Shown here in pieces: positions 29,038 through 36,897 of a stretch of DNA of 64,000 bases. Under the pieces are notes generated by a model. That model was not told where the DNA came from. It was given only the letters and a program-made list of their open reading frames with translations, and did not search any database. The translations under genes were made by a program, and so were the position numbers. The DNA comes from Jatrophihabitans cynanchi (GTDB lineage: Bacteria > Actinomycetota > Actinomycetes > Mycobacteriales > Jatrophihabitantaceae), in the NCBI RefSeq assembly GCF_027247405.1, contig NZ_CP097463.1:372001-436000 (forward strand), given 5' to 3'. Numbering within the stretch: the stretch's first letter is position 1; each line of letters opens with the position of its first letter.

Positions 29038-29508
29038 ATGGGAGCGAATCGTCGCTATCCGGCCGAGGAACTCGCTGAAGCCGCGAGCAGCTCTGTAAGT
29101 TTCGCCGGTGTGCTCAGGTACCTCGGACTCCGTCAGGCCGGCGGCACCCAGTCACACATCGCAAAAAGGATCCGCCATTACGGTATCGACACATCCCACT
29201 TCACCGGCCAATCTCACCAACGCGGCAAGCTGGGTACCCGCCGTCTTACTGCGCAACGAGTCCTCGTCGTGCGACCGGAGGGCAGTCTGCGCGAGAAACC
29301 TGCGGCCCTTCGGCGCGCACTTGTCGAGATTGGTCGGCCGTACATCTGCGCGCATTGCGGACTCGATCCCCGTGAGGTCCCGTTGACACTGCACGTCGAT
29401 CACGTCAACGGCGACTGGCTCGACAATCGCGCCGAGAACCTACGCTTCCTGTGCCCGAACTGCCACGCGATGACGCCGACGTATTGTGTTCCCCGCAAGG
29501 GGCCGTAG
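29038..29508 (+). CDS. HNH endonuclease overlapping a tRNA gene
   Basis: A 156-residue HNH nuclease. An N-terminal helix-turn-helix-like unit (RYPAEELAEAASSSVSFAGVL, then RIRHYGIDTSHFTGQSH) resembles modules that are repeated several times in longer actinobacterial relatives; here there is a single copy. The nuclease core has a zinc knuckle CAHC, HVDHVNGDWLDNRAENLRFL and CPNCH, all intact. The last codons (GGG CCG TAG) are also the first 10 bases of the tRNA gene at 29499, so nuclease and tRNA share sequence. It may act as a site-specific or homing-type nuclease; the target is unknown. Confidence 0.88.
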   Translation: MGANRRYPAEELAEAASSSVSFAGVLRYLGLRQAGGTQSHIAKRIRHYGIDTSHFTGQSHQRGKLGTRRLTAQRVLVVRPEGSLREKPAALRRALVEIGRPYICAHCGLDPREVPLTLHVDHVNGDWLDNRAENLRFLCPNCHAMTPTYCVPRKGP

Positions 29509-29573
29509 TCCAACTGGCAGGAGACCCACGGCTTAGGACCGTGACAGTGCGGGTTCGAATCCCGCCGGCCCTA
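29499..29573 (+). tRNA. Unusual class I tRNA, anticodon UAG
   Basis: The cloverleaf is clear. The acceptor stem is GGGGCCG/CGGCCCT (one G-U at the end), followed by U8-A9. The D arm carries GG in its loop and has one C-A mismatch. The anticodon stem CACGG/CCGTG has the loop CTTAGGA, the variable loop is ACAGT (5 bases), and the T arm is GCGGG-TTCGAAT-CCCGC. The discriminator is A and CCA is not encoded. The anticodon reads UAG, which pairs with Leu codon CUA. Bacterial tRNA-Leu is normally class II with a long variable arm, so identity is doubtful. It starts 10 bases before the HNH gene ends and a GNAT gene follows within 20-40 bases. Confidence 0.85.
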
Positions 29574-29610
29574 CTGGCGCGCCCTCGGCGTGCGGCGAGA
29601 CGGGGTTCGC

Positions 29611-30084
29611 GTGCTTTCGATTCGGCATGCGCGCGCGGCTGATTCAGCCATGTGTCGCGCTATCGCCGCGGGCCTGCCCGAGTACTTCATTGCGGACGAC
29701 CTCGACGAGATCGAGCGCGCCGCCGAGACCGGCAACTGCTGGATTGCTGACCTGCAGGAGCGGCCAACCGCCTTCACAATTGTCGATCGGCGAGCGGTCA
29801 CGGTGGCCGAAGTCGCGTGGATGGCGACGGACGAGAAGTTCCGCGGACAGGGCATCGGTACTGCGCTGCTCGCTCACGTCCTTGCGGAACTGTCCGGTAC
29901 CGGTGTGCAACTCCTCGAGGTGAAGACACTCGACGCCTCGGCCGGTTACGAACCGTACGAGAGCACCCATGCGTTTTGGCGAAGGCACGGATTCGTCCAG
30001 ATCGACACCATCGATCCGCTGCCCGGATGGCGTCCCGGCAACCCCGCTGCCATCTACATCGCCGCGCTCGCGCCGACGCGATGA
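29611..30084 (+). CDS. GNAT family N-acetyltransferase
   Basis: A single GNAT domain of about 157 residues: VLSIRHARAADSAMCRAIAAGLPEYF at the start, then VAEVAWMATDEKFRGQGIGTALLAHVLAEL, the acetyl-CoA loop, and YESTHAFWRRHGFVQIDTIDPLPGW at the end. I chose the GTG at 29611; a GTG at 29590 would add seven residues. It directly follows the tRNA and HNH genes on plus, so it may belong to that unit. The substrate is unknown. Its base use looks slightly less GC-rich than the neighbours, like the HNH gene. Confidence 0.85.
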   Translation: MLSIRHARAADSAMCRAIAAGLPEYFIADDLDEIERAAETGNCWIADLQERPTAFTIVDRRAVTVAEVAWMATDEKFRGQGIGTALLAHVLAELSGTGVQLLEVKTLDASAGYEPYESTHAFWRRHGFVQIDTIDPLPGWRPGNPAAIYIAALAPTR

Positions 30085-30540
30085 TCAGTAGAGCCAGGTG
30101 GCGTCGCGCATGACCGTACGGCCGCGGATCTCGTTGGCCTCGCGCCAGGCCTGGACCTGGATGGGACGCAGGACGAGGTAGGTGAACTCGCCGCCGGCCC
30201 GACGCGGGTCCCAGTCGGCCTGCGTCGCGTAGGCGTCCGCCACCTCCGGTGGAGTCTCGGCCAGCGCCGTCGCAGAGAGCAGCTCGGCGTCCACCATCAC
30301 CACGTCACGCGTGCCGCCCAGGGCCATCCGAGCTCGTCCGGCGCGCTCGATGTTCACCGCCGTGGGCGAGCCGGTCACGGTCGCCAGGACGATCCGCTCG
30401 CCGGCCCAGCACAGCGACAGCGGAACGAGGTAGGGCCGCCCGTCGGCCGAGGCGGACGCCACCCAGGCGTCCGCCGCGGGCGCGGACAGCAGCGCACGCG
30501 CATGGTCGGCGCGCTCGGGCCCCGGACGTGGCGCGGCCAC
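30085..30540 (-). CDS. PPOX-type flavin/F420-binding protein
   Basis: A 151-residue split-barrel protein of the pyridoxamine 5'-phosphate oxidase-like group: DAWVASASADGRPYLVPLSLCWAGERIVLATV, then GSPTAVNIERAGRARMALGGTRDVVMVDAEL. Such proteins bind FMN or F420 and reduce small molecules; which one cannot be seen. It starts at a GTG at 30540, just three bases after the stop of the Rieske/MBL gene on the same strand, and is probably cotranscribed with it. Confidence 0.85.
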   Translation of the reverse strand: MAAPRPGPERADHARALLSAPAADAWVASASADGRPYLVPLSLCWAGERIVLATVTGSPTAVNIERAGRARMALGGTRDVVMVDAELLSATALAETPPEVADAYATQADWDPRRAGGEFTYLVLRPIQVQAWREANEIRGRTVMRDATWLY

Positions 30541-30543
30541 GGG

Positions 30544-32154
30544 TCAGGGCTCGAGTTCGTGCTGGCCACGCGCGTCGTGATGCTCGACGGGCGGGATCGG
30601 CTCACCGGGCACCGGCTCCCCCACCGGCGCACAGCGCAGGTCGTGACCCACCGACGTGAGGCACTTGCCGTCGGCGAGCCGCCACTTCCAGCCGTGCATC
30701 TGGCAGGTCATCACGCCGTCCTCGATGGTTCCGAAGCGCGACAGGTCGGCCTTGAGGTGCGGGCAGCGGCGCTGCATCTCCCAGCCGTCCAGCACGATCG
30801 TCTCGGCTGCCTCGGCGGCGTTCTGCTCGGCGAACCAGCCCTCGGCATAGTTCAGCCGCTCCTCGGACAGGCACTTGAAGAACACGTAGATGAACTCGTT
30901 GTACGGGCCGATGCGGTGCGCGGAGAACCGGCACGACAGGAACAGCGAGTTCACCCAGTCGATCTCGTGCTCGAAGATCAGTTGCTCCAGGTACGCGCGG
31001 CGGGTGCGGAACCGGTAGCGCACCTTCTCGCCCGCGTAGGCACGCACCTCGCGAGCCACGAAGTCGAGCAGGACGTCCACGTCGCCCCGCTCGGCGTCCT
31101 CGGCGGTGAACCGGACGCCACCGTCGATGCCCTTCGCCATGTGGTCGGCCTCGGCCAGCAACGGCGTGAACCATTCGACGAGCGCGGGCAGGATCTCGAT
31201 CTCCGGATGCGCCCACCCCGCCTTGGCAGCCTCGACCTCCGGCATCCGCCTGGCCTGCATCTCGCGCAGGTAGGACTCCTTGTTCGCGAACACCTTCTCG
31301 GGCTCGTACGGGTGCTGGACGCGGCAGTCCGGCGTGTCCAGGTCGGCGACCGAGCCGGGCAGCAGCAGCCGGCCCTCGTCGTGGCCCTGGGAGGCCAGCC
31401 AGTCCAGGTACACGGTCTGGTCCGGGAAGATGTTCGACTCGTCGCCGAAGATGTCGTTGAAGCCCCAGAGTTCCTCGTCCAGGAAGCACGGCGGGCCGGC
31501 GGTGGGGAACACGAACCGGGCCCCCAGGTCGTTGATGTAGCGCAGCGTGCGGTCGAACTGCCGCTCGCGCTTGGACAGCCCGAGCGCCTGCTTCGCGCGC
31601 GCCGGCAACTCGTACACCATCGGGAACCAGATCGCGCCGGAGAACTGCACCAGGTAGCCGTCCACCGGGCCGAGTTCGGTGAAGACGTCCAGTTCGGACG
31701 GACGCGCGTCGTTCTGGTTGAGCACCCGGTGCCGGCCGTCGTACACCCAGAGCGAGGAGTCGCCGATCGGCCCGTCCGTCGGCGACGTCAGCGAGTGGAT
31801 CATGACCTGCAGGCCGTCGACGTCGAGCGGTTCCCCGTTCTCCGGCTTGACGAAACTGGTGAAGCCGAGCTCGCGCAGAGCGTCCTCGAGCTCGCTGGTC
31901 GGGAAGTCCGGCAGCAGCACGGTGGTCTTCTTGGACACGTGCTTGCGCAGCTGTTCCGGGTCGAAGTGATCACGGTGCAGGTGGCTGACGAACAGGTAGT
32001 CGGCCTGCCCGATCGCGTCCCAGTCCAGCGCCGAGTTGTCCGGGAACGGAAACCACGATCCGAAGTACGCCGGGTTCACCCACGGGTCGGTCAGGATGCT
32101 GCCGTGTGCCGTCTCGATCAGCACACTGGCGTGGCCCAGGCCGGTGATACGCAT
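30544..32154 (-). CDS. Metallo-beta-lactamase fold fused to a C-terminal Rieske domain
   Basis: A 536-residue protein with two metal sites. The N-terminal UlaG-like MBL domain begins MRITGLGHASVLIETAHGSILTDPW and has HLHRDH at 58-63. After a long middle region comes a Rieske domain with C464-P-H466 and C484-Q-M-H487 (C-X-H-X17-C-X2-H), which binds a [2Fe-2S] cluster. CMP-N-acetylneuraminate hydroxylase also combines Rieske and MBL folds, but with the Rieske part at the N-terminus. An oxygenase or hydroxylase role is thus possible but unproven. It is followed closely by the PPOX gene, which might supply electrons. Confidence 0.88.
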   Translation of the reverse strand: MRITGLGHASVLIETAHGSILTDPWVNPAYFGSWFPFPDNSALDWDAIGQADYLFVSHLHRDHFDPEQLRKHVSKKTTVLLPDFPTSELEDALRELGFTSFVKPENGEPLDVDGLQVMIHSLTSPTDGPIGDSSLWVYDGRHRVLNQNDARPSELDVFTELGPVDGYLVQFSGAIWFPMVYELPARAKQALGLSKRERQFDRTLRYINDLGARFVFPTAGPPCFLDEELWGFNDIFGDESNIFPDQTVYLDWLASQGHDEGRLLLPGSVADLDTPDCRVQHPYEPEKVFANKESYLREMQARRMPEVEAAKAGWAHPEIEILPALVEWFTPLLAEADHMAKGIDGGVRFTAEDAERGDVDVLLDFVAREVRAYAGEKVRYRFRTRRAYLEQLIFEHEIDWVNSLFLSCRFSAHRIGPYNEFIYVFFKCLSEERLNYAEGWFAEQNAAEAAETIVLDGWEMQRRCPHLKADLSRFGTIEDGVMTCQMHGWKWRLADGKCLTSVGHDLRCAPVGEPVPGEPIPPVEHHDARGQHELEP

Positions 32155-32243
32155 GCCTCGACCCTAATGCCAGAATGGGGACGTCCTTCCCGGACCACTC
32201 GGGACGGTGCCAGCACCGGACGACCTGACAGGAGCGCGCAGCC

Positions 32244-32522
32244 GTGGCCCTCAACCCCCACAGCGAGCAGCCCGATCTGAGCCTGCCCGAGGACTACAAG
32301 GCCGACCATCCGAGCGAGCACCCCACCGACTGGGGCTGGCACGGCGAATGGGGCCGCGCCGCCCGGATCGGCGGCTGGGTGGTCGCGATCATCCTGCTGT
32401 TGATGATCACCGCGACGCACTACAACCACTCCGGGACGGGGTGGCTGGTCGGCTTCACCGCGGCCCTGTTCGTCATCTTGATCTGGGACGTGCAGCGCCG
32501 CCGCCACAGCTGGCGCAAGTAG
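32244..32522 (+). CDS. DUF2631 membrane protein
   Basis: A 92-residue protein of the actinobacterial DUF2631 family. A soluble N-terminus with EDYKADHPSEHPTDWGWHGEWGR is followed by two membrane helices (IGGWVVAIILLLMITATHY and GWLVGFTAALFVILIW) and a basic end, RRRHSWRK. It starts at a GTG at 32244 behind GGAGCG. A homologue sits in the same part of the chromosome in mycobacteria, between dxr and rlmN. Function is unknown. Confidence 0.9.
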   Translation: MALNPHSEQPDLSLPEDYKADHPSEHPTDWGWHGEWGRAARIGGWVVAIILLLMITATHYNHSGTGWLVGFTAALFVILIWDVQRRRHSWRK

Positions 32523-32525
32523 CGC

Positions 32526-33479
32526 TCAGGCCCGCGCCGCGCGGCGCGCACGTAGCCGCTCGCGCTGCTCGACGAAACGGGTCGCCTGCTCGTCGAGCGC
32601 GCCGAGGAAGCCGGCCAGCTCCTCACGTGCCTGCTCACCAGCGGGGCCGAAGTCCTCGCGGCTGAAGACCTTCCAGTAGCGCAGCACCGGCTGCAGCACG
32701 TCGTCGTGGTGCAGCCGCAGGTCGTAGATCCCCGCCTTGGCGATGGTGACCGAGTTGCGGGTGAAGTCGGGCATGCCGGCGCCGGGCATCGCGAACCCGG
32801 TGGCCTCGTCGCAGATCGCGCGCATCGTCTCGTCCGGCGAGATGTCCAGCGCTGCCGCAACCAGGTTCCGGTAGAAGACCATGTGCAGGTTCTCATCGCT
32901 CGCGATGCGCTGCAGCAACTGCTCGGCGATCGGGCAGCCGGTGGCAGCGCCGGTGTTGCGGTGCGAGACGCGGGTCGCTAGCTCCTGGAAGGAGACGTAC
33001 GCGATCGTCTGCAGCGGTGTCTTGTCGCCGGAGTCATAGCCCGCGCACATGTGCAGCATGCGCAGCCGCTCCAGTTCGACCGGGTCGACGCCGCGGGTGA
33101 CCACCAGGTAGTCGCGCAGGGCGATGCCGTGCCGCGCCTCCTCCGCCGTCCACCGGCCGACCCACTCGCCCCACGCGCCGTCACGACCGAATCTGGTCGC
33201 GATCTCGCGGTGGTACGAGGGCAGGTTGTCCTCGGTGAGCAGGTTCACGGTCATCGCGGTGCGCGCGACCGGATCGAGCGGGCTGTCCTCGGGCTGCCAG
33301 TCCTCGCCGCCGAGGAACGCGAAATCGCGACCGCGGCTCCACGGGATGTAATCGTGCGGCTGCCAGTCCTTGGTCATCTTCAGATGCCGGTCCAAGTTGG
33401 CGGCGACGACGGGTTCGAGCTCGTGCAGGACCCGAACGGCGGCGCCGGTCTCGGTGCCGGCTGCCTCGAGAACACTCAT
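32526..33479 (-). CDS. Acyl-[acyl carrier protein] desaturase
   Basis: Soluble di-iron fatty-acyl desaturase of 317 residues, DesA1/DesA2-like. The iron ligands are in LLTEDNLPSYHREIATRF (Glu83), EEARHGIALRDYL (E114/H117) and ASDENLHMVFYRNLV. It introduces a double bond into ACP-bound acyl chains for membrane or mycolate-type lipids. The ATG at 33479 is behind a strong GGAGG site. The gap to the agmatinase gene carries a perfect 8+8 inverted repeat, which suggests control by a TetR-type fatty-acid regulator. Confidence 0.94.
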   Translation of the reverse strand: MSVLEAAGTETGAAVRVLHELEPVVAANLDRHLKMTKDWQPHDYIPWSRGRDFAFLGGEDWQPEDSPLDPVARTAMTVNLLTEDNLPSYHREIATRFGRDGAWGEWVGRWTAEEARHGIALRDYLVVTRGVDPVELERLRMLHMCAGYDSGDKTPLQTIAYVSFQELATRVSHRNTGAATGCPIAEQLLQRIASDENLHMVFYRNLVAAALDISPDETMRAICDEATGFAMPGAGMPDFTRNSVTIAKAGIYDLRLHHDDVLQPVLRYWKVFSREDFGPAGEQAREELAGFLGALDEQATRFVEQRERLRARRAARA

Positions 33480-33500
33480 GCGCACCTCCGGATGCGGTCG

Positions 33501-33526
33501 ACGGTAACTTACGGCTACGTTACCGT
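33501..33526. promoter_or_regulatory. Candidate operator of the desaturase gene
   Basis: ACGGTAAC (33501-33508) and GTTACCGT (33519-33526) form a perfect inverted repeat with 10 bases between, 22-47 bases upstream of the desaturase ATG. A second pair, TACGG/CCGTA, is nested in it. Size and position fit a TetR-family operator over the promoter. Confidence 0.65.
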
Positions 33527-33556
33527 AGGTTTGCCCATCGCCCGGACATCTCTCAC

Positions 33557-34597
33557 CTACCCGCCAGCACGGGTCGGCGAATCGGGCCGGCCGTCGAGCA
33601 GCGGGCGGCGCGGGTCCCACGTCGTCCCGTCGGCCGCGTCACGGCGGCGGCGGGCGATGCCGGTGAGCGCCTCGAGCACGACCCGGTTCGCCAGGAACGA
33701 GGTGATCTCGGCGTGGTCGTACGGCGGGGACACCTCGACGACGTCCATACCGACCACGGGCAGCTCGTACCCGATGCGCCGGACGGAGTCGAGCAGTTGC
33801 CGGGCGGTCAGCCCGCCGGGTTCGGGCGTGCCGGTGCCGGGGGCGTGGCCGGGGTCGCACACGTCGATGTCGACCGACAGGAACACCCCGTCGCAGTCGT
33901 CCAGGGCGATACCGAACGCCTCGGTGAGGCACTCGTCCAGGCCGCGTGCCCCGATCTCGCTCATCTCGTAGGACCGCATCCGCTGCTCGGCCATCCAGTC
34001 CAGCGTCTCCGGCGGCGGCCAGTAGCCGCGCAGGCCGAGTTGCAGGAATCGGTCACCGCGCAGCGCGCCGGACTCGATGAGCCGCCGCATCGGCTGGCCG
34101 TGCCCGATCAGCGAACCGAACTCGATGTTGCCGGTGTCCGCGTGCGCATCGAAGTGGATCATCGAGATGCGGCCCTGACCGAGGTGCTGCGCTACGCCGG
34201 CGGCGTCCGGCCAGGCGATGGTGTGATCGCCGCCGAGCACGAGCGGGATCGCGCCCTGGGAGGTGACGGCGTACACAGCCGCCTGCAGGTCGCGCACGGA
34301 TCGGGCGGCGTCGCCGGAGAACATCTCGACGTCGCCCGCGTCGTAGACCGAGAGGTCCTGCAGACCGTCGACCCGCATCGCCAGCGAGGGTCGCGAACCG
34401 TCGTGCGGCAGGTAGCAGGTCTGCCGGATGTACTGCGGCCCGAAACGCGTCCCGGCGCGGTGCGAGGTGCCTCCGTCGAAAGGCGCGCCGAGGATGACCA
34501 CGTCGGCGCCGGCATAGCTGCCGGGGTCGGCCCAGTCGCAGCGATCCACGCCGAGGAAGGTGATGTCGGGACCGAACTGCGGTCCGTAGCGCGCCAT
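33557..34597 (-). CDS. speB: Agmatinase / ureohydrolase
   Basis: Binuclear manganese ureohydrolase of 346 residues that releases urea, most likely agmatine to putrescine. The metal motifs are GGDHTIAWP, MIHFDAHADTG and SVDIDVCDPGHAPGTGTPEPGGLTAR, all complete. It begins MARYGPQFGPDITFLGVDR. It is the last gene of the minus-strand operon potA-potD-potB-potC-oxidase-speB, which supports a polyamine substrate. A guanidinobutyrase activity cannot be excluded on sequence. Confidence 0.92.
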   Translation of the reverse strand: MARYGPQFGPDITFLGVDRCDWADPGSYAGADVVILGAPFDGGTSHRAGTRFGPQYIRQTCYLPHDGSRPSLAMRVDGLQDLSVYDAGDVEMFSGDAARSVRDLQAAVYAVTSQGAIPLVLGGDHTIAWPDAAGVAQHLGQGRISMIHFDAHADTGNIEFGSLIGHGQPMRRLIESGALRGDRFLQLGLRGYWPPPETLDWMAEQRMRSYEMSEIGARGLDECLTEAFGIALDDCDGVFLSVDIDVCDPGHAPGTGTPEPGGLTARQLLDSVRRIGYELPVVGMDVVEVSPPYDHAEITSFLANRVVLEALTGIARRRRDAADGTTWDPRRPLLDGRPDSPTRAGG

Positions 34598-34624
34598 GTC
34601 AGCAACCTATCTCGCCGAACGCGA

Positions 34625-36019
34625 TCAAGAATCGAAGCCGAGCCCGAGCCGGTCGAGCGTGCGTAGCCATGGTCCGCGGCGGCCGCCGTTGCGGTCGGCC
34701 CGGGCGAGCGCGCGCCGGGTCAAGGCGATCCCGGCCGATCGCGCCGGTTCGGGCGGGAACGGCACCGGGCGGCTGCGCACCGCCTGCAGCCGGGTCGCCT
34801 CGCTCTCGCGCCCGGCGAGCAGGTCGAGCATCACCTGGGCGCCGAAGCGGCTGGCGGCGACCCCGAGGCCGGTGTACCCGAGGCTGTATGCCACCCGCCC
34901 GCCGAGTGCGGTGCGCTGGAAGGCGAAGAACCGGGTGGACGTGTCGATCGCGCCGCCCCACGCATGGCTGAAGCGCAATCCTTCCAGCTGCGGGAAGGTG
35001 GCGAAGAACTGCTTCGCCAACAGTTCGAACGTCGCTGGCCGCCGGTCGAACTCGGGCCGCATCCCGTTGCCCCAGTGGTAGATCGCGTCGTAGCCGCCCC
35101 ACAGGATCCGGTTGTCGGCCGAGCGGCGGTAGTAGTGGAACTGGTTGCTGACATCGCCCAGTCCCTGCCGGTTCTGCCAGCCAAGTGCGTCCTGCTGCGC
35201 CGGCGAGAGCGGCTCGGTCATCAAGGCGTAGTCGTACACCGGGACGACGTACGGACGAACCCGGCGCAGCAGCGACGGGAACGCGTTGGTGGCCAGCGCG
35301 ACGCGATCGGCGCGCACCGCAGCGTGTGAGGTGGTGATTCGTACCCCCGTGCCGTCGCGGCGCAGTCCGTGCGCCGCGGTGTGCTCGTGCAGCCGCACGC
35401 CGAGGCGCAGGCAGGCGGCGCGCAGCCCCCAGGCCAATCGCGCCGGGTCCACGAGCGCGGTGTCGTCGCGGTGCCAGCTGCCGGCCAGGTAGGTCGGCGA
35501 GTTCACCTCGGCGCGGACGGCCTGCTGGTCCAGGAACACCGCGTCGTGCCCGTACGCGCGCGCCTGTTCGACGTCGTCGTCGAGCCAGGGCACCTGGTGT
35601 GGCTCGGTCGCGACGTCCAGCGCACCGGTGCGCTCGAAGCCGCAGTCGATGTCGTACTTGCGCACGCTCGCCTCGATGGCGTCCAGGTTCGCCAGGCCGA
35701 GCCGCTCCAGGGTGTGCAGCTCGTCCGGGAATCGCGCCAGCCCGTTGTCCAGGCCGTGCGTCAGGCTGGCCGCGCAGAAGCCGCCGTTGCGCCCGGACGC
35801 CGCCCAGCCGGCGGTGCCTGCGTCGATCAGCACCACGTCACGCGACGGGTCGGCCTCCTTGGCCAGCAGGGCGGTCCACAGGCCGGTGTAGCCGGCGCCC
35901 ACCACCGCGAGGTCGCAGCGCGTGTCGCCGCCGAGCGGCTCGGCGGGCTCCGGTCGATCGGGCGAGTCGAGCCAGAAGCAGGCGGGCGCCGTGTCCGCGA
36001 GTGCGGAGGAGCGGGTCAA
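34625..36019 (-). CDS. FAD-dependent amine oxidase (DAO family), PuuB-like
   Basis: A 464-residue flavoprotein of the glycine/D-amino-acid oxidase family. The FAD loop is DLAVVGAGYTGLWTALLA near residue 32. ASGRNGGFCAASLTHGLDNG follows, as in gamma-glutamylputrescine oxidase. The C-terminus LGYTGLGVAASRFGAQVMLDLLAG closes the FAD domain. It begins at a TTG at 36019 whose bases overlap the potC stop (TTGA), so translation is coupled. The context points to oxidation of putrescine or a derivative. No PuuA-like ligase is in the window, so the free amine may be the substrate. Confidence 0.87.
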   Translation of the reverse strand: MTRSSALADTAPACFWLDSPDRPEPAEPLGGDTRCDLAVVGAGYTGLWTALLAKEADPSRDVVLIDAGTAGWAASGRNGGFCAASLTHGLDNGLARFPDELHTLERLGLANLDAIEASVRKYDIDCGFERTGALDVATEPHQVPWLDDDVEQARAYGHDAVFLDQQAVRAEVNSPTYLAGSWHRDDTALVDPARLAWGLRAACLRLGVRLHEHTAAHGLRRDGTGVRITTSHAAVRADRVALATNAFPSLLRRVRPYVVPVYDYALMTEPLSPAQQDALGWQNRQGLGDVSNQFHYYRRSADNRILWGGYDAIYHWGNGMRPEFDRRPATFELLAKQFFATFPQLEGLRFSHAWGGAIDTSTRFFAFQRTALGGRVAYSLGYTGLGVAASRFGAQVMLDLLAGRESEATRLQAVRSRPVPFPPEPARSAGIALTRRALARADRNGGRRGPWLRTLDRLGLGFDS

Positions 36020-36894
36020 GACTCGACAGCCCTCGCCTTCGCCTTCCTCTCGCGGTTGGCGAGGAAGCCGATCAGCGCGAGCAACACGCCGAAGCCGAAG
36101 ATCAGCGTGCCCATGACGTTGACCTGGCCCGGGACGTTGCCGCCGTTGCGCTGCGCCGCGCCGTACACCCAGAGCGGGAACGTCTGGGTCGAGCCGTTGT
36201 TGAAGCTGGTGATGATGTAGTCGTCGATCGACAACGCGAACGTGAGCAGGCCGCCGGCGAGCACACCGGGCATCAGCATCGGCAGCGTGACCCGCAGGAA
36301 CGTCATCACCGGGCCGGCGCCGAGATCGCGGGCCGCCTCCTCCAGCGCCGGGTCCATCCCTGCCATTCGCGCCCGGACCGTCACCGCGACGTACGCGATG
36401 CTGAACATCACGTGCGCGATCACGATCGTCCAGTAGCCGCGCGGCACGCCCAGCGTCAGGAAGAAGCTCAGCAGGGCCGCACCGAGCACGATCTCGGGCG
36501 CGGCGATGTTGGCGAACAGCAGCAGGTTGACCGAGCCCGACCCGCGGAACCGGTACTTGCCCAGGGCCATCCCGAGGAACGTGCCGAGGACGGTGGCGAT
36601 CACAGTGACGATCGCAGCGATCGTCAGCGAATGCTCCAGCGCCGTGGTCAGGTCACTGATCGCGAACAGGTTCCGGTACCACTTGATGGAGAAGCCCTGC
36701 CACGTGGTGTTGAACTTCCCCTTGTAGTTGTTGAAGCCGAAGATGATCATCACGATGATCGGCGCGCACAGCCATGCGATCACCACCCAGCCCCACAGCG
36801 GCAGCACCCAGCGCGCACCGCGCCGCCGTCGCGGCTGGGGCCGCCGTTCGTGCTGCTCGGCGATCTCGAGCGCTTCCCCTGCCAGTGCCGACAT
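36016..36894 (-). CDS. potC: Polyamine ABC transporter permease, PotC-like
   Basis: A 292-residue inner-membrane permease of a spermidine/putrescine-type importer. It has six helices and the inner-membrane coupling motif EAARDLGAGPVMTFLRVTLPMLMPGVLAG. The N-terminus is an Arg-rich cytoplasmic stretch of about 28 residues. The end overlaps the oxidase start. potB lies three bases upstream. Confidence 0.92.
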   Translation of the reverse strand: MSALAGEALEIAEQHERRPQPRRRRGARWVLPLWGWVVIAWLCAPIIVMIIFGFNNYKGKFNTTWQGFSIKWYRNLFAISDLTTALEHSLTIAAIVTVIATVLGTFLGMALGKYRFRGSGSVNLLLFANIAAPEIVLGAALLSFFLTLGVPRGYWTIVIAHVMFSIAYVAVTVRARMAGMDPALEEAARDLGAGPVMTFLRVTLPMLMPGVLAGGLLTFALSIDDYIITSFNNGSTQTFPLWVYGAAQRNGGNVPGQVNVMGTLIFGFGVLLALIGFLANRERKAKARAVES

Positions 36895-36897
36895 CGC

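Noticed and set aside
29499-29573. Ordinary tRNA-Leu(UAG)
   Set aside because: The variable loop has only five bases and the long class II arm is missing, so a routine Leu call does not fit the structure.
34625-36019. ATG start further inside the PuuB-like oxidase
   Set aside because: The TTG overlapping the potC stop retains a normal N-terminus before the FAD loop, and a later start would cut into it.
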